Of a stretch of DNA of 64,000 nt, positions 49,919 to 60,123 are shown piece by piece. Within the stretch, counting starts at the first letter, position 1. Each line of letters opens with the position of its first letter. Under the pieces are notes generated by a model. That model saw only the letters and a list, made by a program, of their open reading frames with translations. It was not told where the DNA came from and did no database searches. Origin of the DNA: Gammaproteobacteria bacterium (GTDB taxonomy: Bacteria > Pseudomonadota > Gammaproteobacteria > Enterobacterales > Alteromonadaceae); assembly GCA_018222985.1 (NCBI GenBank), contig JAAEZG010000005.1:124001-188000 (forward strand), given 5' to 3'. The position numbers and the translations under genes were made by a program.

Positions 49919-50328
49919 GCCAAGTGATCGGTTTTGACTTTGGCACACACAGCATAGGTGTTGCCGTTGGACAATCGCTAACTGGCACGGCTTCGCCGCT
50001 GCCGGCCTTAAAAGCGAAAGACGGCCAACCTAACTGGGATTTAGTTGCGAAATTATTCGCTGAATGGCAACCCGACACGGTTGTCGTTGGTCTTCCTTTA
50101 AATATGGATGGTACTGATCAGCCCCTCACTGATTTAGCTCGTAAGTTTGCCAACCGATTGCATGGCCGATTTGGCCTGCAGGTCGTTTTGCAAGATGAGC
50201 GTTTAACCACCGTTGCGGCCAAAGAAGACTTATTTAGTCGCGGCGGCTACAAGCAATTGCAAAAAGGTAAGGTTGATAGCGCCGCCGCGCAGTTGATTGT
50301 TGAAGACTATTTGAGCCAACGCCCTTAA
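49915..50328 (+). CDS. ruvX: Holliday junction resolvase-like RuvX/YqgF
   Basis: [53 protein letters not shown]. Confidence 0.95.
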   Translation: MSQVIGFDFGTHSIGVAVGQSLTGTASPLPALKAKDGQPNWDLVAKLFAEWQPDTVVVGLPLNMDGTDQPLTDLARKFANRLHGRFGLQVVLQDERLTTVAAKEDLFSRGGYKQLQKGKVDSAAAQLIVEDYLSQRP

Positions 50329-50347
50329 GTTAGAAGTGTCAGCAGAA

Positions 50348-51733
50348 CTACAAGTTCTCTTCCGCATATTGCGCCAGCGAACTTCGTACCACACCATTTA
50401 AGTTCACCGTTGCACTGCCCGGATAGTCTTTAAAGCGCTCGACAATATAAGTTAAACCCGATGTAACCGCGGTTAAATAGTAACTGTCAATTTGCGCTAA
50501 GTTGCCCGAACAAATAATTTTGGTACCGGTGCCGCAACGCGTAATAATTGTTTTTAACTGGGAGGCCGTCAGGTTTTGTGACTCGTCAAGAATGACAATC
50601 GCATTTTGAATACTGCGACCGCGCATAAAATTCAATGACTTAAACTGAATATTGGCTTTATTCATAATGTAATTGAGGCTCGATTCCATGCTCTCATCGT
50701 GTTTGTGTAACACTTCAAGTGAGTCTGTAATTGCTGCCAACCAAGGCGCCATTTTTTCTTCTTCGGTACCGGGCAAATAGCCAATCGACTCGGCTATTTC
50801 GGGTGTGTTGCGTGTAACAATAATTTTCTCATATATACCCTGCTCAATAACCAGCTCAAGTGCTGAAGCCAATGCCAACAGGGTTTTTCCGCTACCCGCA
50901 GGCCCCGTGAGAATAACCAAGTCGATAGCTGGGTCAAGCAACGCATTCATGGCCATAGCCTGATAAATATTTTTCGGCTGAATACCCCATGCCCGATAGC
51001 TCATCATCCGTTCAAAGCCAATATCGTGCAGCCGCACATGGTGCTGATCGTAACCCACTACTTTCGCAGCAAAATGCTCGCTATCATCAATAATGTACTG
51101 ATTTCTAAACACGGTCGGTAATACTTCGCGCGCTATTTCATGAAAGGTTTCGCGGCCCTCTTGAGCACTGGTTACGTCACCTACTTTGGCCCAAAAATCG
51201 CCTTCTATTTCGACAAAGCCTTTGGACAAGTATTTAATGTCATCAATAAGTTGGTCAGTACGATAATCTTCAACATGCTTAACGCCGGCGCCTTTGGCTT
51301 TCAGTCGCATGTTAATGTCTTTGGTCACTAACACCACTTTGGTGTCACTATACTTTTTCTGAATTTCTAGCGCTGACTGAATAATACGATGGTCGTTTTC
51401 CGACAAGTTCAGAACCGCATCTTGCTGCTTGAGTTGATAGTCTGGGTAAATCGCTAACGTGCCCTGTGCATGGTGCGCGCCTTGCATATTGGTCAATGGT
51501 ACGCCGGCAAGAATTTCCTCAGGCGTTGCGTCTTTTAAAGCGTCTTCCAACGAACGTATGGCCAATCGAGCTTCACGACTGACATCTTTGTGGCGATCTT
51601 TAATGTTATCTAGCTCTTCTAGGACAACCATCGGGATAACGACGTTGTGTTCTTCAAAGTTCAAAAAAGCGAGGGGTTCGTGCAGTAAGATATTGGTATC
51701 AAGCAAATAATACTTCGGTGTGGTTTCAGTCAT
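50348..51733 (-). CDS. PIN domain + PhoH-family ATPase
   Basis: KYYLLDTNILLHEP (PIN) and LVILTGPAGSGKTLLALASALE, RGRSIQNAIVILDESQNLT (PhoH). Confidence 0.95.
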   Translation of the reverse strand: MTETTPKYYLLDTNILLHEPLAFLNFEEHNVVIPMVVLEELDNIKDRHKDVSREARLAIRSLEDALKDATPEEILAGVPLTNMQGAHHAQGTLAIYPDYQLKQQDAVLNLSENDHRIIQSALEIQKKYSDTKVVLVTKDINMRLKAKGAGVKHVEDYRTDQLIDDIKYLSKGFVEIEGDFWAKVGDVTSAQEGRETFHEIAREVLPTVFRNQYIIDDSEHFAAKVVGYDQHHVRLHDIGFERMMSYRAWGIQPKNIYQAMAMNALLDPAIDLVILTGPAGSGKTLLALASALELVIEQGIYEKIIVTRNTPEIAESIGYLPGTEEEKMAPWLAAITDSLEVLHKHDESMESSLNYIMNKANIQFKSLNFMRGRSIQNAIVILDESQNLTASQLKTIITRCGTGTKIICSGNLAQIDSYYLTAVTSGLTYIVERFKDYPGSATVNLNGVVRSSLAQYAEENL

Positions 51734-51890
51734 GCGAGGACCTCAGCTACGTTGGTATTTTAGTGATTGTGATAACGCGCTACTTCTTAGTAAGACTAGC
51801 CTAACTTTTATGAAAATGGTGTGAATATTGAAATATTTTTCGATACCATGTGCGCCCTTTTTATCGACTATGCTGTAAAGGTCTTATTGA

Positions 51891-54569
51891 ATGGTAGCGA
51901 ATGTAAACGCAATGCAATTTATTCCCGGGCAACGCTGGTTAAGCGAAACTGAAATGGAACAAGGGTTGGGCATGGTAACCCAACTGCAAGGCCGTATGGT
52001 TTCGGTATTATTTCCGGTTACCGGAGAAATGCGACAATACGCTATTAGCGATGCGCCGCTAGCGCGTTATCAACTTTTGGTTGATGAAATAGGCCAGCAT
52101 GGCGATGGTTGGTCCTTTCGCGTCACACACGTGGACGATGACCACGGCGTACTGACCTATCATGGCATGCGAGAAGACAGCCAGGAAGCCGTCACCGTTC
52201 CCGAGTCACAATTGGCGGCACAAGTTGCTACCAATCAGCCACTAACACGTATTTTAGCCGGCAAAATTGACCGCTTAGATATGTACAATTTGCGCCAACG
52301 CGCTCAACGTCATTTACAAGCGTGGCAAGAAAACCCCGCGGCTGGGCTAATGGGCGCGCGCGCCGAATTGTTGCCACACCAACTTTATATTGCCGCCACT
52401 ATCGCCGATCGCCACCAACCGCGTGTGTTATTAGCCGATGAAGTGGGCTTAGGTAAAACCATTGAAGCGGGTTTGATCATGCATCGCCGCATACTAACTG
52501 GGCGTAGCGAACGCATTCTCATTGTGGTGCCCGACAGCTTAGCGCATCAATGGTTGGTTGAACTATTGCGCCGTTTCAATTTGCAGTTCAGCCTGTTTGA
52601 TATCGAGCGCTGTGAACAAGCAGCGATTGACGGCGACGCGGTATTTGCCAGCGAGCAACTGGTACTGGTGCCTCAGTCATTGCTTTCTCACCCCATGTGG
52701 TCAGTTGAATTATTTGAAGTCGATTGGCACTTATTGGTGATTGACGAAGCCCACCAAATAGCCCCAGAAGATAAGCGTTTTCAGGTGCTTAAAAAGCTTT
52801 CGGAACACATTGCCAGTTTGCTCATGCTAACAGCCACACCGGAGCAAGCCGGCGTGGAAGCGCATTTTGCGCGGTTACAACTACTCGACCCCGACCGTTT
52901 TAACGACTTCGAACGTTTTCTCGAAGAGCAGGCCAATTATCGCGACTTAGCACCAAAAGCTGAGGCTTTGGCGCAGGCTGATCAAACGCGTGAACTTGAC
53001 GAACTGCTGGATAGCTATGGTACTGGCCGTGTCATGTTTCGCAACAGCCGCGCACACATCGGTGGCTTTCCCACGCGTCATTTACGCTATGAAGAACTGT
53101 CCGCCGGTGACGCCCTTGCCCAGCGATTTGAGTGGCTGGTTGGCCTGCTAAAACAGCACAAAAACGACAAGATCGTGCTTATTTGCCGCCACACTGAAAC
53201 AGTTCTGGCATTACACGAAATGCTGCGGGTTCAGCATGGTATTCACGCGGCAGTGTTTCACGAGGGGCTAAGCCTGCTTGAACGCGATCGCGCGGCAGCT
53301 TATTTTGCTAGCCCTGAAGATGGTTGTCCTATCTTGCTTTGCTCTGAAATTGGTAGTGAAGGTCGCAACTTCCAGTTTGTGCAACACTTAGTGCTGTTTG
53401 ACTTGCCTCGTCACCCTGATTTACTTGAGCAACGCATTGGCCGATTAGACCGCATTGGCCAGCAGGCTGATATTTACATACACGTGCCAGTGGTTGAGAA
53501 CACTGCTGAGCAGGTTCTATTTGCTTGGTACGACGCCATGCAAGCTTTCACGCAAACCAATGCCGTCGGCGAGAGCATTTACCGTCAGTTTGCTGAACGC
53601 GTTCATGAATTGATAGATGTTGCTGAAATTGGCCAGCTTGATGACCTCGAATTGGCGCAATTAGTCAGTGATACTGAGTCGGCTAGTGCAAACCTAAAAG
53701 CAGACGTGGAAGCCGGCCGTGACCGTTTACAAGAGCTAAACGCGTTTCGTCCTCACCAAATCGAGACCTTGCTCAAGCACATTGAAGCAAGTGAAAAAGC
53801 CGATGAGCTACAGGCATTTATGGAGGCATTCTGGGCACGTTTTGGCGTTGACTATGACCGACTTGACGACCACAGCGGGTGGTTACGCCCTTCTGACCAA
53901 ATGCGTGTACCAATTGCAGGCCTAGCCGATGAAGGCATAACGGTGACATTTTCCCGTGAGCATGCGCTAACTCATGAAGATACCACCTACTTAACCTGGG
54001 ACCATCCATTCGTGCAACAAGCACTAGAGCTTTTAAGCTTTGATACTTTCGGTTGTACCGCGCTTGGTATTTTAAAAAATCGCGCACTTCCCCCTGGGGC
54101 TTGGTTTATTGAACTGACGTTTAGCAGCATTGTTATGGCACCCAAGCACTTGGTGGCCTACGAGTTTTATCCTCGCCAAACCTTTCGAGTTTTGTTAGAC
54201 AGTCAAGGCCGAAACCTGACTGACAAAGTTGCAGCAAGTGCGCTTGACTCACAGTTGCAATTTATCGATAAAAAGCAGGGTCGCCAGCTACTTAAACAAC
54301 TGCGCCGCGAATGCCAACAGGCCATTCAAGACGCATGGGGCAGCGCGGAGCAGCAGCAACAACAAACTATCGCAAAAGCGATGACGCAAATGCAGCAACA
54401 GCTGGAAAGCCAATTTGAGCGCCTAGAAAAGTTACAGCAACGTAACCCAATGGTGCGCCAAAGCGAACTTGACGCTGTCGCATTGCGGCAAACTGAGTTA
54501 ACGCGGGCTATTCAATCACCTTTAATTCAGCTTGACGCGGTGCGCCTTATTGTGAACATTCCGGCATGA
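51891..54569 (+). CDS. rapA: RNA polymerase-associated helicase RapA (start 51891 or 51912)
   Basis: MQFIPGQRWLSETEMEQGLG; VLLADEVGLGKTIEAGLI; LVIDEAHQI; LEQRIGRLDRIGQ. Confidence 0.97.
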   Translation: MVANVNAMQFIPGQRWLSETEMEQGLGMVTQLQGRMVSVLFPVTGEMRQYAISDAPLARYQLLVDEIGQHGDGWSFRVTHVDDDHGVLTYHGMREDSQEAVTVPESQLAAQVATNQPLTRILAGKIDRLDMYNLRQRAQRHLQAWQENPAAGLMGARAELLPHQLYIAATIADRHQPRVLLADEVGLGKTIEAGLIMHRRILTGRSERILIVVPDSLAHQWLVELLRRFNLQFSLFDIERCEQAAIDGDAVFASEQLVLVPQSLLSHPMWSVELFEVDWHLLVIDEAHQIAPEDKRFQVLKKLSEHIASLLMLTATPEQAGVEAHFARLQLLDPDRFNDFERFLEEQANYRDLAPKAEALAQADQTRELDELLDSYGTGRVMFRNSRAHIGGFPTRHLRYEELSAGDALAQRFEWLVGLLKQHKNDKIVLICRHTETVLALHEMLRVQHGIHAAVFHEGLSLLERDRAAAYFASPEDGCPILLCSEIGSEGRNFQFVQHLVLFDLPRHPDLLEQRIGRLDRIGQQADIYIHVPVVENTAEQVLFAWYDAMQAFTQTNAVGESIYRQFAERVHELIDVAEIGQLDDLELAQLVSDTESASANLKADVEAGRDRLQELNAFRPHQIETLLKHIEASEKADELQAFMEAFWARFGVDYDRLDDHSGWLRPSDQMRVPIAGLADEGITVTFSREHALTHEDTTYLTWDHPFVQQALELLSFDTFGCTALGILKNRALPPGAWFIELTFSSIVMAPKHLVAYEFYPRQTFRVLLDSQGRNLTDKVAASALDSQLQFIDKKQGRQLLKQLRRECQQAIQDAWGSAEQQQQQTIAKAMTQMQQQLESQFERLEKLQQRNPMVRQSELDAVALRQTELTRAIQSPLIQLDAVRLIVNIPA

Positions 54570-55222
54570 CGTTGTTAACCTATAACCCGCCGATAGAACC
54601 TTATGTCAGCATTGTTTACGTTGATGCTGATATTGTGGTGATTAATAAACCGAGCGGGTTACTCAGTGTACCGGGTAAGGCGCCTGAACATCGTGACTCG
54701 GCTTGGGCGCGGCTAGAGCGTGTACTCCCAAATTTGCGGGTGGTGCATCGGTTAGACATGGCAACCTCGGGCTTAATGGTTTTTGCCCGGCATAAGCAGG
54801 CTCAAGCGGCGTTGCAAAGGCAATTTGAACAACGCACCGTCGACAAACGTTATTGCGCCCACGTGTGGGGTCAACCACCGTCGGCGCGGGGCGAAATCAA
54901 TTTGGCATTACGCTGTGATTGGCCCAATCGCCCGCGGCAAATGGTTGACTTGCAACTCGGCAAAGCGGCTCGGACATTGTTTGAAGTGACTGGCCAGCAT
55001 AAGTACGGCGCCATTGTTGCTTTAACGCCATACACTGGGCGCTCGCATCAATTGCGGGTGCATATGCAGGCCGTTGGCTGCGCCATATTGGGGGACAAAT
55101 TTTATGCGTCTCCACAGGGCTATGCCGCGGCTTCACGGCTTTTACTGCATGCAGAATATTTAGCGTTTAAACAGCCGCTTAGCCAGCAGGTTTTAACCTT
55201 TAATTGCCCTGCTGACTTTTAA
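54566..55222 (+). CDS. rluA: RluA-family pseudouridine synthase
   Basis: VINKPSGLLSVPGK...VVHRLDMATSGLMVFAR...YTGRSHQLRVHMQAVGCAILGDKFY. Confidence 0.92.
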   Translation: MTLLTYNPPIEPYVSIVYVDADIVVINKPSGLLSVPGKAPEHRDSAWARLERVLPNLRVVHRLDMATSGLMVFARHKQAQAALQRQFEQRTVDKRYCAHVWGQPPSARGEINLALRCDWPNRPRQMVDLQLGKAARTLFEVTGQHKYGAIVALTPYTGRSHQLRVHMQAVGCAILGDKFYASPQGYAAASRLLLHAEYLAFKQPLSQQVLTFNCPADF

Positions 55223-56000
55223 TGAGCTCATACGCAGCTTGAATTTGTTGCGCCTTGGCTTGTGCAGACTGACGCATTTCTGGGGGCAACCCTTGCGCAG
55301 CAAGTTTGTCTGGGTGGTGCTTATTCATCAGCTTACGATAGGCTTTTTTCACCTCAGAAAAACTGGCTGAGCGCGCCACCCCGAGTACCGCGTAGGCGTC
55401 ATCCACTTGGTTGCGGCTTGGTGGGGCCTGGCGACCACCTGATGACTGTCCACCGCCCGCATAGCCACCTCCAAAACGCTGACTGGCTTGCGCCATTTGC
55501 AGCATAATGTCCAATTGAGCACGGCGAAACCCGAGTGCTTCGGTTACCCGCAACAGTACCTCGTACTCGCCTTGATCCACTTGCTCATCAAGCAGTGCGA
55601 TTGTCAGTACTTGCTCAAGAAAGAACTGCAATAAGTCACGACGCCAAGCCAGTTGACTACGCAGACGTTGCACCCGTTCAACTAACGGAAAATCAGCTTC
55701 TTTGCCTTGGCGAAAGCTCTCTTGCGCCTCAGAGCGAGCCGCTTCACTTAAACGCAAATGGTCCATTAATCGTGTGACATAGCTGATATCTTGCTCAGTG
55801 ACGCGTCCCTTTGATTTAGCCAAATGCCCAAGCACAGCAAATAAGGTACTGACAAATTGTTGTGGCTGGCCAGCTGTTTGCTGCATTGCCCGAGCAAGCG
55901 AGCGATCAAACCAGTGGCCAATCATTAACCCTAGGAATAAGCCCACAAAACGAGCTAATAAAAAGCCAAAAAAGCCGCCGAGAATTTTCCCCCAGATCAT
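55200..56000 (-). CDS. djlA: Co-chaperone DjlA (start likely 56000)
   Basis: N-terminal TM MIWGKILGGFFGFLLARFVGLFLGLMIGHWFD; TerB-like middle; C-terminal J-domain YAVLGVARSASFSEVKKAYRKLMNKHHPDKLAAQGLP. Confidence 0.95.
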   Translation of the reverse strand: MIWGKILGGFFGFLLARFVGLFLGLMIGHWFDRSLARAMQQTAGQPQQFVSTLFAVLGHLAKSKGRVTEQDISYVTRLMDHLRLSEAARSEAQESFRQGKEADFPLVERVQRLRSQLAWRRDLLQFFLEQVLTIALLDEQVDQGEYEVLLRVTEALGFRRAQLDIMLQMAQASQRFGGGYAGGGQSSGGRQAPPSRNQVDDAYAVLGVARSASFSEVKKAYRKLMNKHHPDKLAAQGLPPEMRQSAQAKAQQIQAAYELIKSQQGN

Positions 56001-56674
56001 GGGTGCTCCTGTAGTTGTTGAAGGCGCTGTGGCGTACCGACGTCGGTCCACGCCGTATCGATAAGTGACGCTGCAATTTGTCCCTGCGAAATTGCATGAT
56101 CAAGTATTGGTCGTAAGCGCACGAAAGCTTCGTGTCCAGGCGTATACATGGAGAACAATTGCGGCGAAAACAACCCCATACCCGTATATGTATAGGTTTT
56201 TTCGCAACCGTTAGGGGCTGCTAGATCACCTTGATTAAGCGCAAAATCACCGGCCTGATTATGCGGCGGATTTGTCGTCATCATTAAATGCGCGAGTTTG
56301 CCCGGCGCTAGTTGACGCGGAAGCTTGGCAAAATCAAAGTCGGTAAAAATATCACCATTTATTACCCAAAACGGCTCTTCGCCTAACAATGGCAAAGCAC
56401 GAATAATTCCACCAGCGGTTTCTAGCCCACCGGAGGTTTCTGCTGAATAGTTAATTTTTAACCCAAAACGACTGCCGTCCCCGAGTGCTGCGACAATGTG
56501 TTCACCCAACCAAGCATGATTGATAACTACCGTTGTCACCTGCTGCTGAGCTAGTTTTTCCAAATGATAAACAATCAGTGGTTTACCGTTAACGGGCAGC
56601 AGCGGCTTGGGTGTTTGATCGGTCAACGGACGCATTCGTTCGCCGCGCCCCGCTGCTAAAATCATAGCGCGCAT
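55997..56674 (-). CDS. murU: N-acetylmuramate-1-phosphate uridylyltransferase-like nucleotidyltransferase
   Basis: MRAMILAAGRGERMRPLTDQTPKPLLPVNGKPLIVYHLEKL; adjacent to the amgK-like kinase. Confidence 0.9.
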   Translation of the reverse strand: MRAMILAAGRGERMRPLTDQTPKPLLPVNGKPLIVYHLEKLAQQQVTTVVINHAWLGEHIVAALGDGSRFGLKINYSAETSGGLETAGGIIRALPLLGEEPFWVINGDIFTDFDFAKLPRQLAPGKLAHLMMTTNPPHNQAGDFALNQGDLAAPNGCEKTYTYTGMGLFSPQLFSMYTPGHEAFVRLRPILDHAISQGQIAASLIDTAWTDVGTPQRLQQLQEHP

Positions 56675-57679
56675 TTACATCAGCTCCTGCAACGCAGGTT
56701 GTATGCGTTGCGCCAGCCAATCACGATAATCTTCAAATTCCGGATAGCGCCCCGCCACATCATATAAATAGCCAAGCGTACACGGAATATCTTGCAAGTA
56801 GCCTGATTTACCGTCGCGTAAAAATAATCGCGCAAAAATTCCCGCTGCTTTGGTGTGTCTTTGCATACCCATGAGATCAAACCAGCGCAGCCACTGCTCT
56901 TCGGTTACCGAGTTAGCTACAAGTTGCTGCTGTTTTAGTGTCTGCAAGAAGTCCACGGCGAGCTGCTCGACCTGTTCATTCGGCCAGCGCACATAGCAAT
57001 CGCGCAACAAACTCACCGCATCGTAAGTTACCGGCCCAACTACAGCGTCTTGAAAATCGATATAGGCCAATTGGTTATCGGCCAATACCATGATGTTGCG
57101 CGCATGAAAGTCACGGTGAACACCAACTTGGGGTTGTGCCAAAGCATTGTTCACTAAAGTGTCGCAAACGCGGTTCCACATCTGTTGTTCTTGCTCACTG
57201 AAAGACAGCTTTAAGTACTTGCTTACCAACCATTCGTGAAACAAATGTAATTCGCGGCGAAGTAGCGCTTCATCATAAGCCGGAAGTGGCCCTTGCGTGG
57301 TGCTCGTTACTCGCATCAAAGCGGGTAAATCAGCCAGTGCCGGCTGATACCATTGCTCCATCGACTGTTCCGTTAGCTCACTTAATAACAACGTTGAGCC
57401 TAAGTCAGTCAACAACATAAAGCCGTTATTTTCGTCTGCGGCAATCACTTGGGGCACATGAACACCAGCCTCGGCATAGGCTTGGGCGATCGCCATAAAT
57501 GGCTGAAGTGATTCTTGCGGTGGCGGCGCGTCAACCGCAATCAGGCTTCGATGCCCGTCAGAGGTGCGAAAATACCGGCGGAAGCTTGCATCACCGGACA
57601 CGCTTTGCAGGCGTTGCTGACGATACCCAGTTATCGCCTCACACCATGCTTGTAATTGGAGTTCTCGTTGTTCGTTCAC
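56675..57679 (-). CDS. amgK: Sugar-1-kinase (AmgK-like aminoglycoside phosphotransferase fold)
   Basis: VHRDFHARNIMVLADNQLAYIDFQDAVVGPVTYDAVSLLRDCYV; 1-nt gap to murU. Confidence 0.9.
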   Translation of the reverse strand: MNEQRELQLQAWCEAITGYRQQRLQSVSGDASFRRYFRTSDGHRSLIAVDAPPPQESLQPFMAIAQAYAEAGVHVPQVIAADENNGFMLLTDLGSTLLLSELTEQSMEQWYQPALADLPALMRVTSTTQGPLPAYDEALLRRELHLFHEWLVSKYLKLSFSEQEQQMWNRVCDTLVNNALAQPQVGVHRDFHARNIMVLADNQLAYIDFQDAVVGPVTYDAVSLLRDCYVRWPNEQVEQLAVDFLQTLKQQQLVANSVTEEQWLRWFDLMGMQRHTKAAGIFARLFLRDGKSGYLQDIPCTLGYLYDVAGRYPEFEDYRDWLAQRIQPALQELM

Positions 57680-57840
57680 ATTGCCCTCATGGCTTGCTCG
57701 TATTAACCTAATAACATGAAGTTAAGGCGTTCTTAGTTTGCATACTGATGAAAAAAGCTCAGTTTAGCAAATGGCGGCAGAATAGAAATTGCTTTATCAT
57801 AGCCTGCACATTGTGAAGGATAACTTGGGTACCGCGTTTC

Positions 57841-60114
57841 ATGCATAAATTTTTTTGGACATCCGTGTGGGTCATCACCGTTGGTGCTTGGCAACATACC
57901 GCCGTTGCACAACAAAATGTGCAACCACAAATGTCCGTATGCCCGGTACCTGCGCCGCTATTTAATGCCCCGATAAAGCCGTTCCCCAATTTACTTCCTG
58001 ATGCCATTGGGGTTCGCGCAAATCGGGCAGATATCGATTCAACAACACAAGTTGCTTCATTTTTTGGTGCGGTTGAAGTGCAACTGAATGAACAGCAGTT
58101 GCGAACTGAGCAAGCACAAATCAATCAACTGTCGGGCAATATTAATGCTAGCGGCGAAACGCGTTTTACTAATGGTTACGTTCAGGTCGCCTCTGAAAAC
58201 TTCCGGCTAAATTCAGGTGAAAACCAGGCTTTCCTCAGCGGCGCTCGCTATCAGCTGGCTGTATCTGGCGCACACGGAAAAGCTGACATGCTTTCCATTT
58301 CGCCACAACAAGTACGCTTAGAAGGGTCAACCTTTACCACCTGCCCAAGCGAGAACCCTGCTTGGCAAATGAGTGCTGAAGAAATTTCATTAAGTGAAGA
58401 TGAAGCATGGGGCGAAGCCTGGCACGCCAAATTTGAGCTCTTTGGCGTACCTGTATTGTACATTCCGTACATAAATTTCCCTGTGACTGATGAGCGCAAA
58501 TCGGGTTTTTTATTCCCTACGTTTCGTTCGTCGCAGAAAAACGGGTTCGAAGTTGAAATACCCTATTACATTAATATTGCGCCAAATATGGACGCAACGA
58601 TTACGCCGCGCTATATGGCAGAGCGCGGGCTGCAAATGCAGGGTGAGTATCGATTTTTAACCGAGACAACCCAAGCACAATATAATCTCGCCTATTTAGA
58701 TGACGACAAAAGTAGCCTCGCTGACAACTCGCGTTTTTTGTGGCGCATAGAGCAACGCCATGCATGGAGCGATAACTGGCGTGGTTATCTTAATGGCACA
58801 TTTATTAGTGACGATGACTATTTAAATGACATTGGTAGCGAGTTTGCTGGGCGAGCTGATGCACAACTATACCGCCATGCACAAATTGATTATTTAAGCA
58901 CAAACTGGGATGTGACCCTGCGCGCCGAAGACTTCGAGATTCTCGGCAACTATCGCTCGCCATATCGCACCATTCCACAAATTATTAGCCATTATTCGTA
59001 TGCACCGCTTGAGAACTGGGACTTTAAATTGTTTTCTGAGCTATCGCACTTTAGCAATCAAGATGACAGCAGCGACCAAGCAACCCGCTTACACCTTCAA
59101 CCTCAAATTGCCTACCATTTGGAACAGCCCGGCTACGACTGGTTGGCAGAATTGAGTTATGCATACACTTACTACAATCAAGACGCCTCGGCTGAGCGTA
59201 ATTTAGCAGAAAACCCAACGCGTGGATTGCCGAGTTTTCGTTGGCGCGCACGCGTTAATTTAGAGCGACTGATTGATTTAGGTGGCGACATTTATACCCA
59301 CACCCTGCAACCACAAATTCAATATTTGTACACCCCTTATCGTGATCAGTCGGGTATTGGAATATATGACTCGACCTTAATGCAAGACGACTACCAAGGT
59401 TTATTTCGCGCACGCCGTTTTTCGGGCTTAGACCGTATTGCTGACACCAACCAAGTTACCGTCGGTGCCTCGACAAGCCTATTCGATACTCAAGCACGCG
59501 AGCTGGCACGATTTAGCTTTGGCCAAATTTATTACTTTGAAAATAGTCGCACCCAACTGTTCGAAAGTGTCGATACAACCACAGAGAATCGCTCTGACTT
59601 GGCGCTTGAAACCCGCTTTCGTATAAGCAACAACATGTATTTCAATAGCTCAATACAATACAACTTGGAGCAAAATACGACGCGTAAAAGTCAGACCACG
59701 CTTGAATACCGCAAAGACGAATTTAACCTCATTCAATTTAGCCACCGTACCGCAAGTAATTTACTTGAAAACAACGTGGAACAAGTTGGTATGTTGGGTG
59801 TCGTAGAAATCAGTCCGCGTTGGCAACTGGCTTCGAATTGGTACTATGACTTAGCAAACAGCCGTACCAACGATGCGCTGATTGCGTTACAGTACAGCGA
59901 TTGTTGTTGGGCCATGCGCGTTAGTGGCTATCGACGAATAAACCGTAACCTTGAGTTCAATACTGGTGTGCCACAATCTGGCACACCTGAATTTGATACG
60001 GGTGTAAGTGTTCAATTTATAATAAAAGGCTTGGGTAGTGACAATAACGGCTTGCTTGATTTACTCGAGCAAAGTTTGTTTGGTTATCGCCACCCGTTCC
60101 ATTTAAGCAACTAG
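57841..60114 (+). CDS. lptD: LPS assembly protein LptD
   Basis: Signal peptide; LFGVPVLYIPYINFPVTDERKSGFLFPTFRSSQKNGFEVEIPYYINIAPNMDATITPRYMAERGLQMQGEYRFL. Confidence 0.97.
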   Translation: MHKFFWTSVWVITVGAWQHTAVAQQNVQPQMSVCPVPAPLFNAPIKPFPNLLPDAIGVRANRADIDSTTQVASFFGAVEVQLNEQQLRTEQAQINQLSGNINASGETRFTNGYVQVASENFRLNSGENQAFLSGARYQLAVSGAHGKADMLSISPQQVRLEGSTFTTCPSENPAWQMSAEEISLSEDEAWGEAWHAKFELFGVPVLYIPYINFPVTDERKSGFLFPTFRSSQKNGFEVEIPYYINIAPNMDATITPRYMAERGLQMQGEYRFLTETTQAQYNLAYLDDDKSSLADNSRFLWRIEQRHAWSDNWRGYLNGTFISDDDYLNDIGSEFAGRADAQLYRHAQIDYLSTNWDVTLRAEDFEILGNYRSPYRTIPQIISHYSYAPLENWDFKLFSELSHFSNQDDSSDQATRLHLQPQIAYHLEQPGYDWLAELSYAYTYYNQDASAERNLAENPTRGLPSFRWRARVNLERLIDLGGDIYTHTLQPQIQYLYTPYRDQSGIGIYDSTLMQDDYQGLFRARRFSGLDRIADTNQVTVGASTSLFDTQARELARFSFGQIYYFENSRTQLFESVDTTTENRSDLALETRFRISNNMYFNSSIQYNLEQNTTRKSQTTLEYRKDEFNLIQFSHRTASNLLENNVEQVGMLGVVEISPRWQLASNWYYDLANSRTNDALIALQYSDCCWAMRVSGYRRINRNLEFNTGVPQSGTPEFDTGVSVQFIIKGLGSDNNGLLDLLEQSLFGYRHPFHLSN

Positions 60115-60123
60115 GTAGTATTC

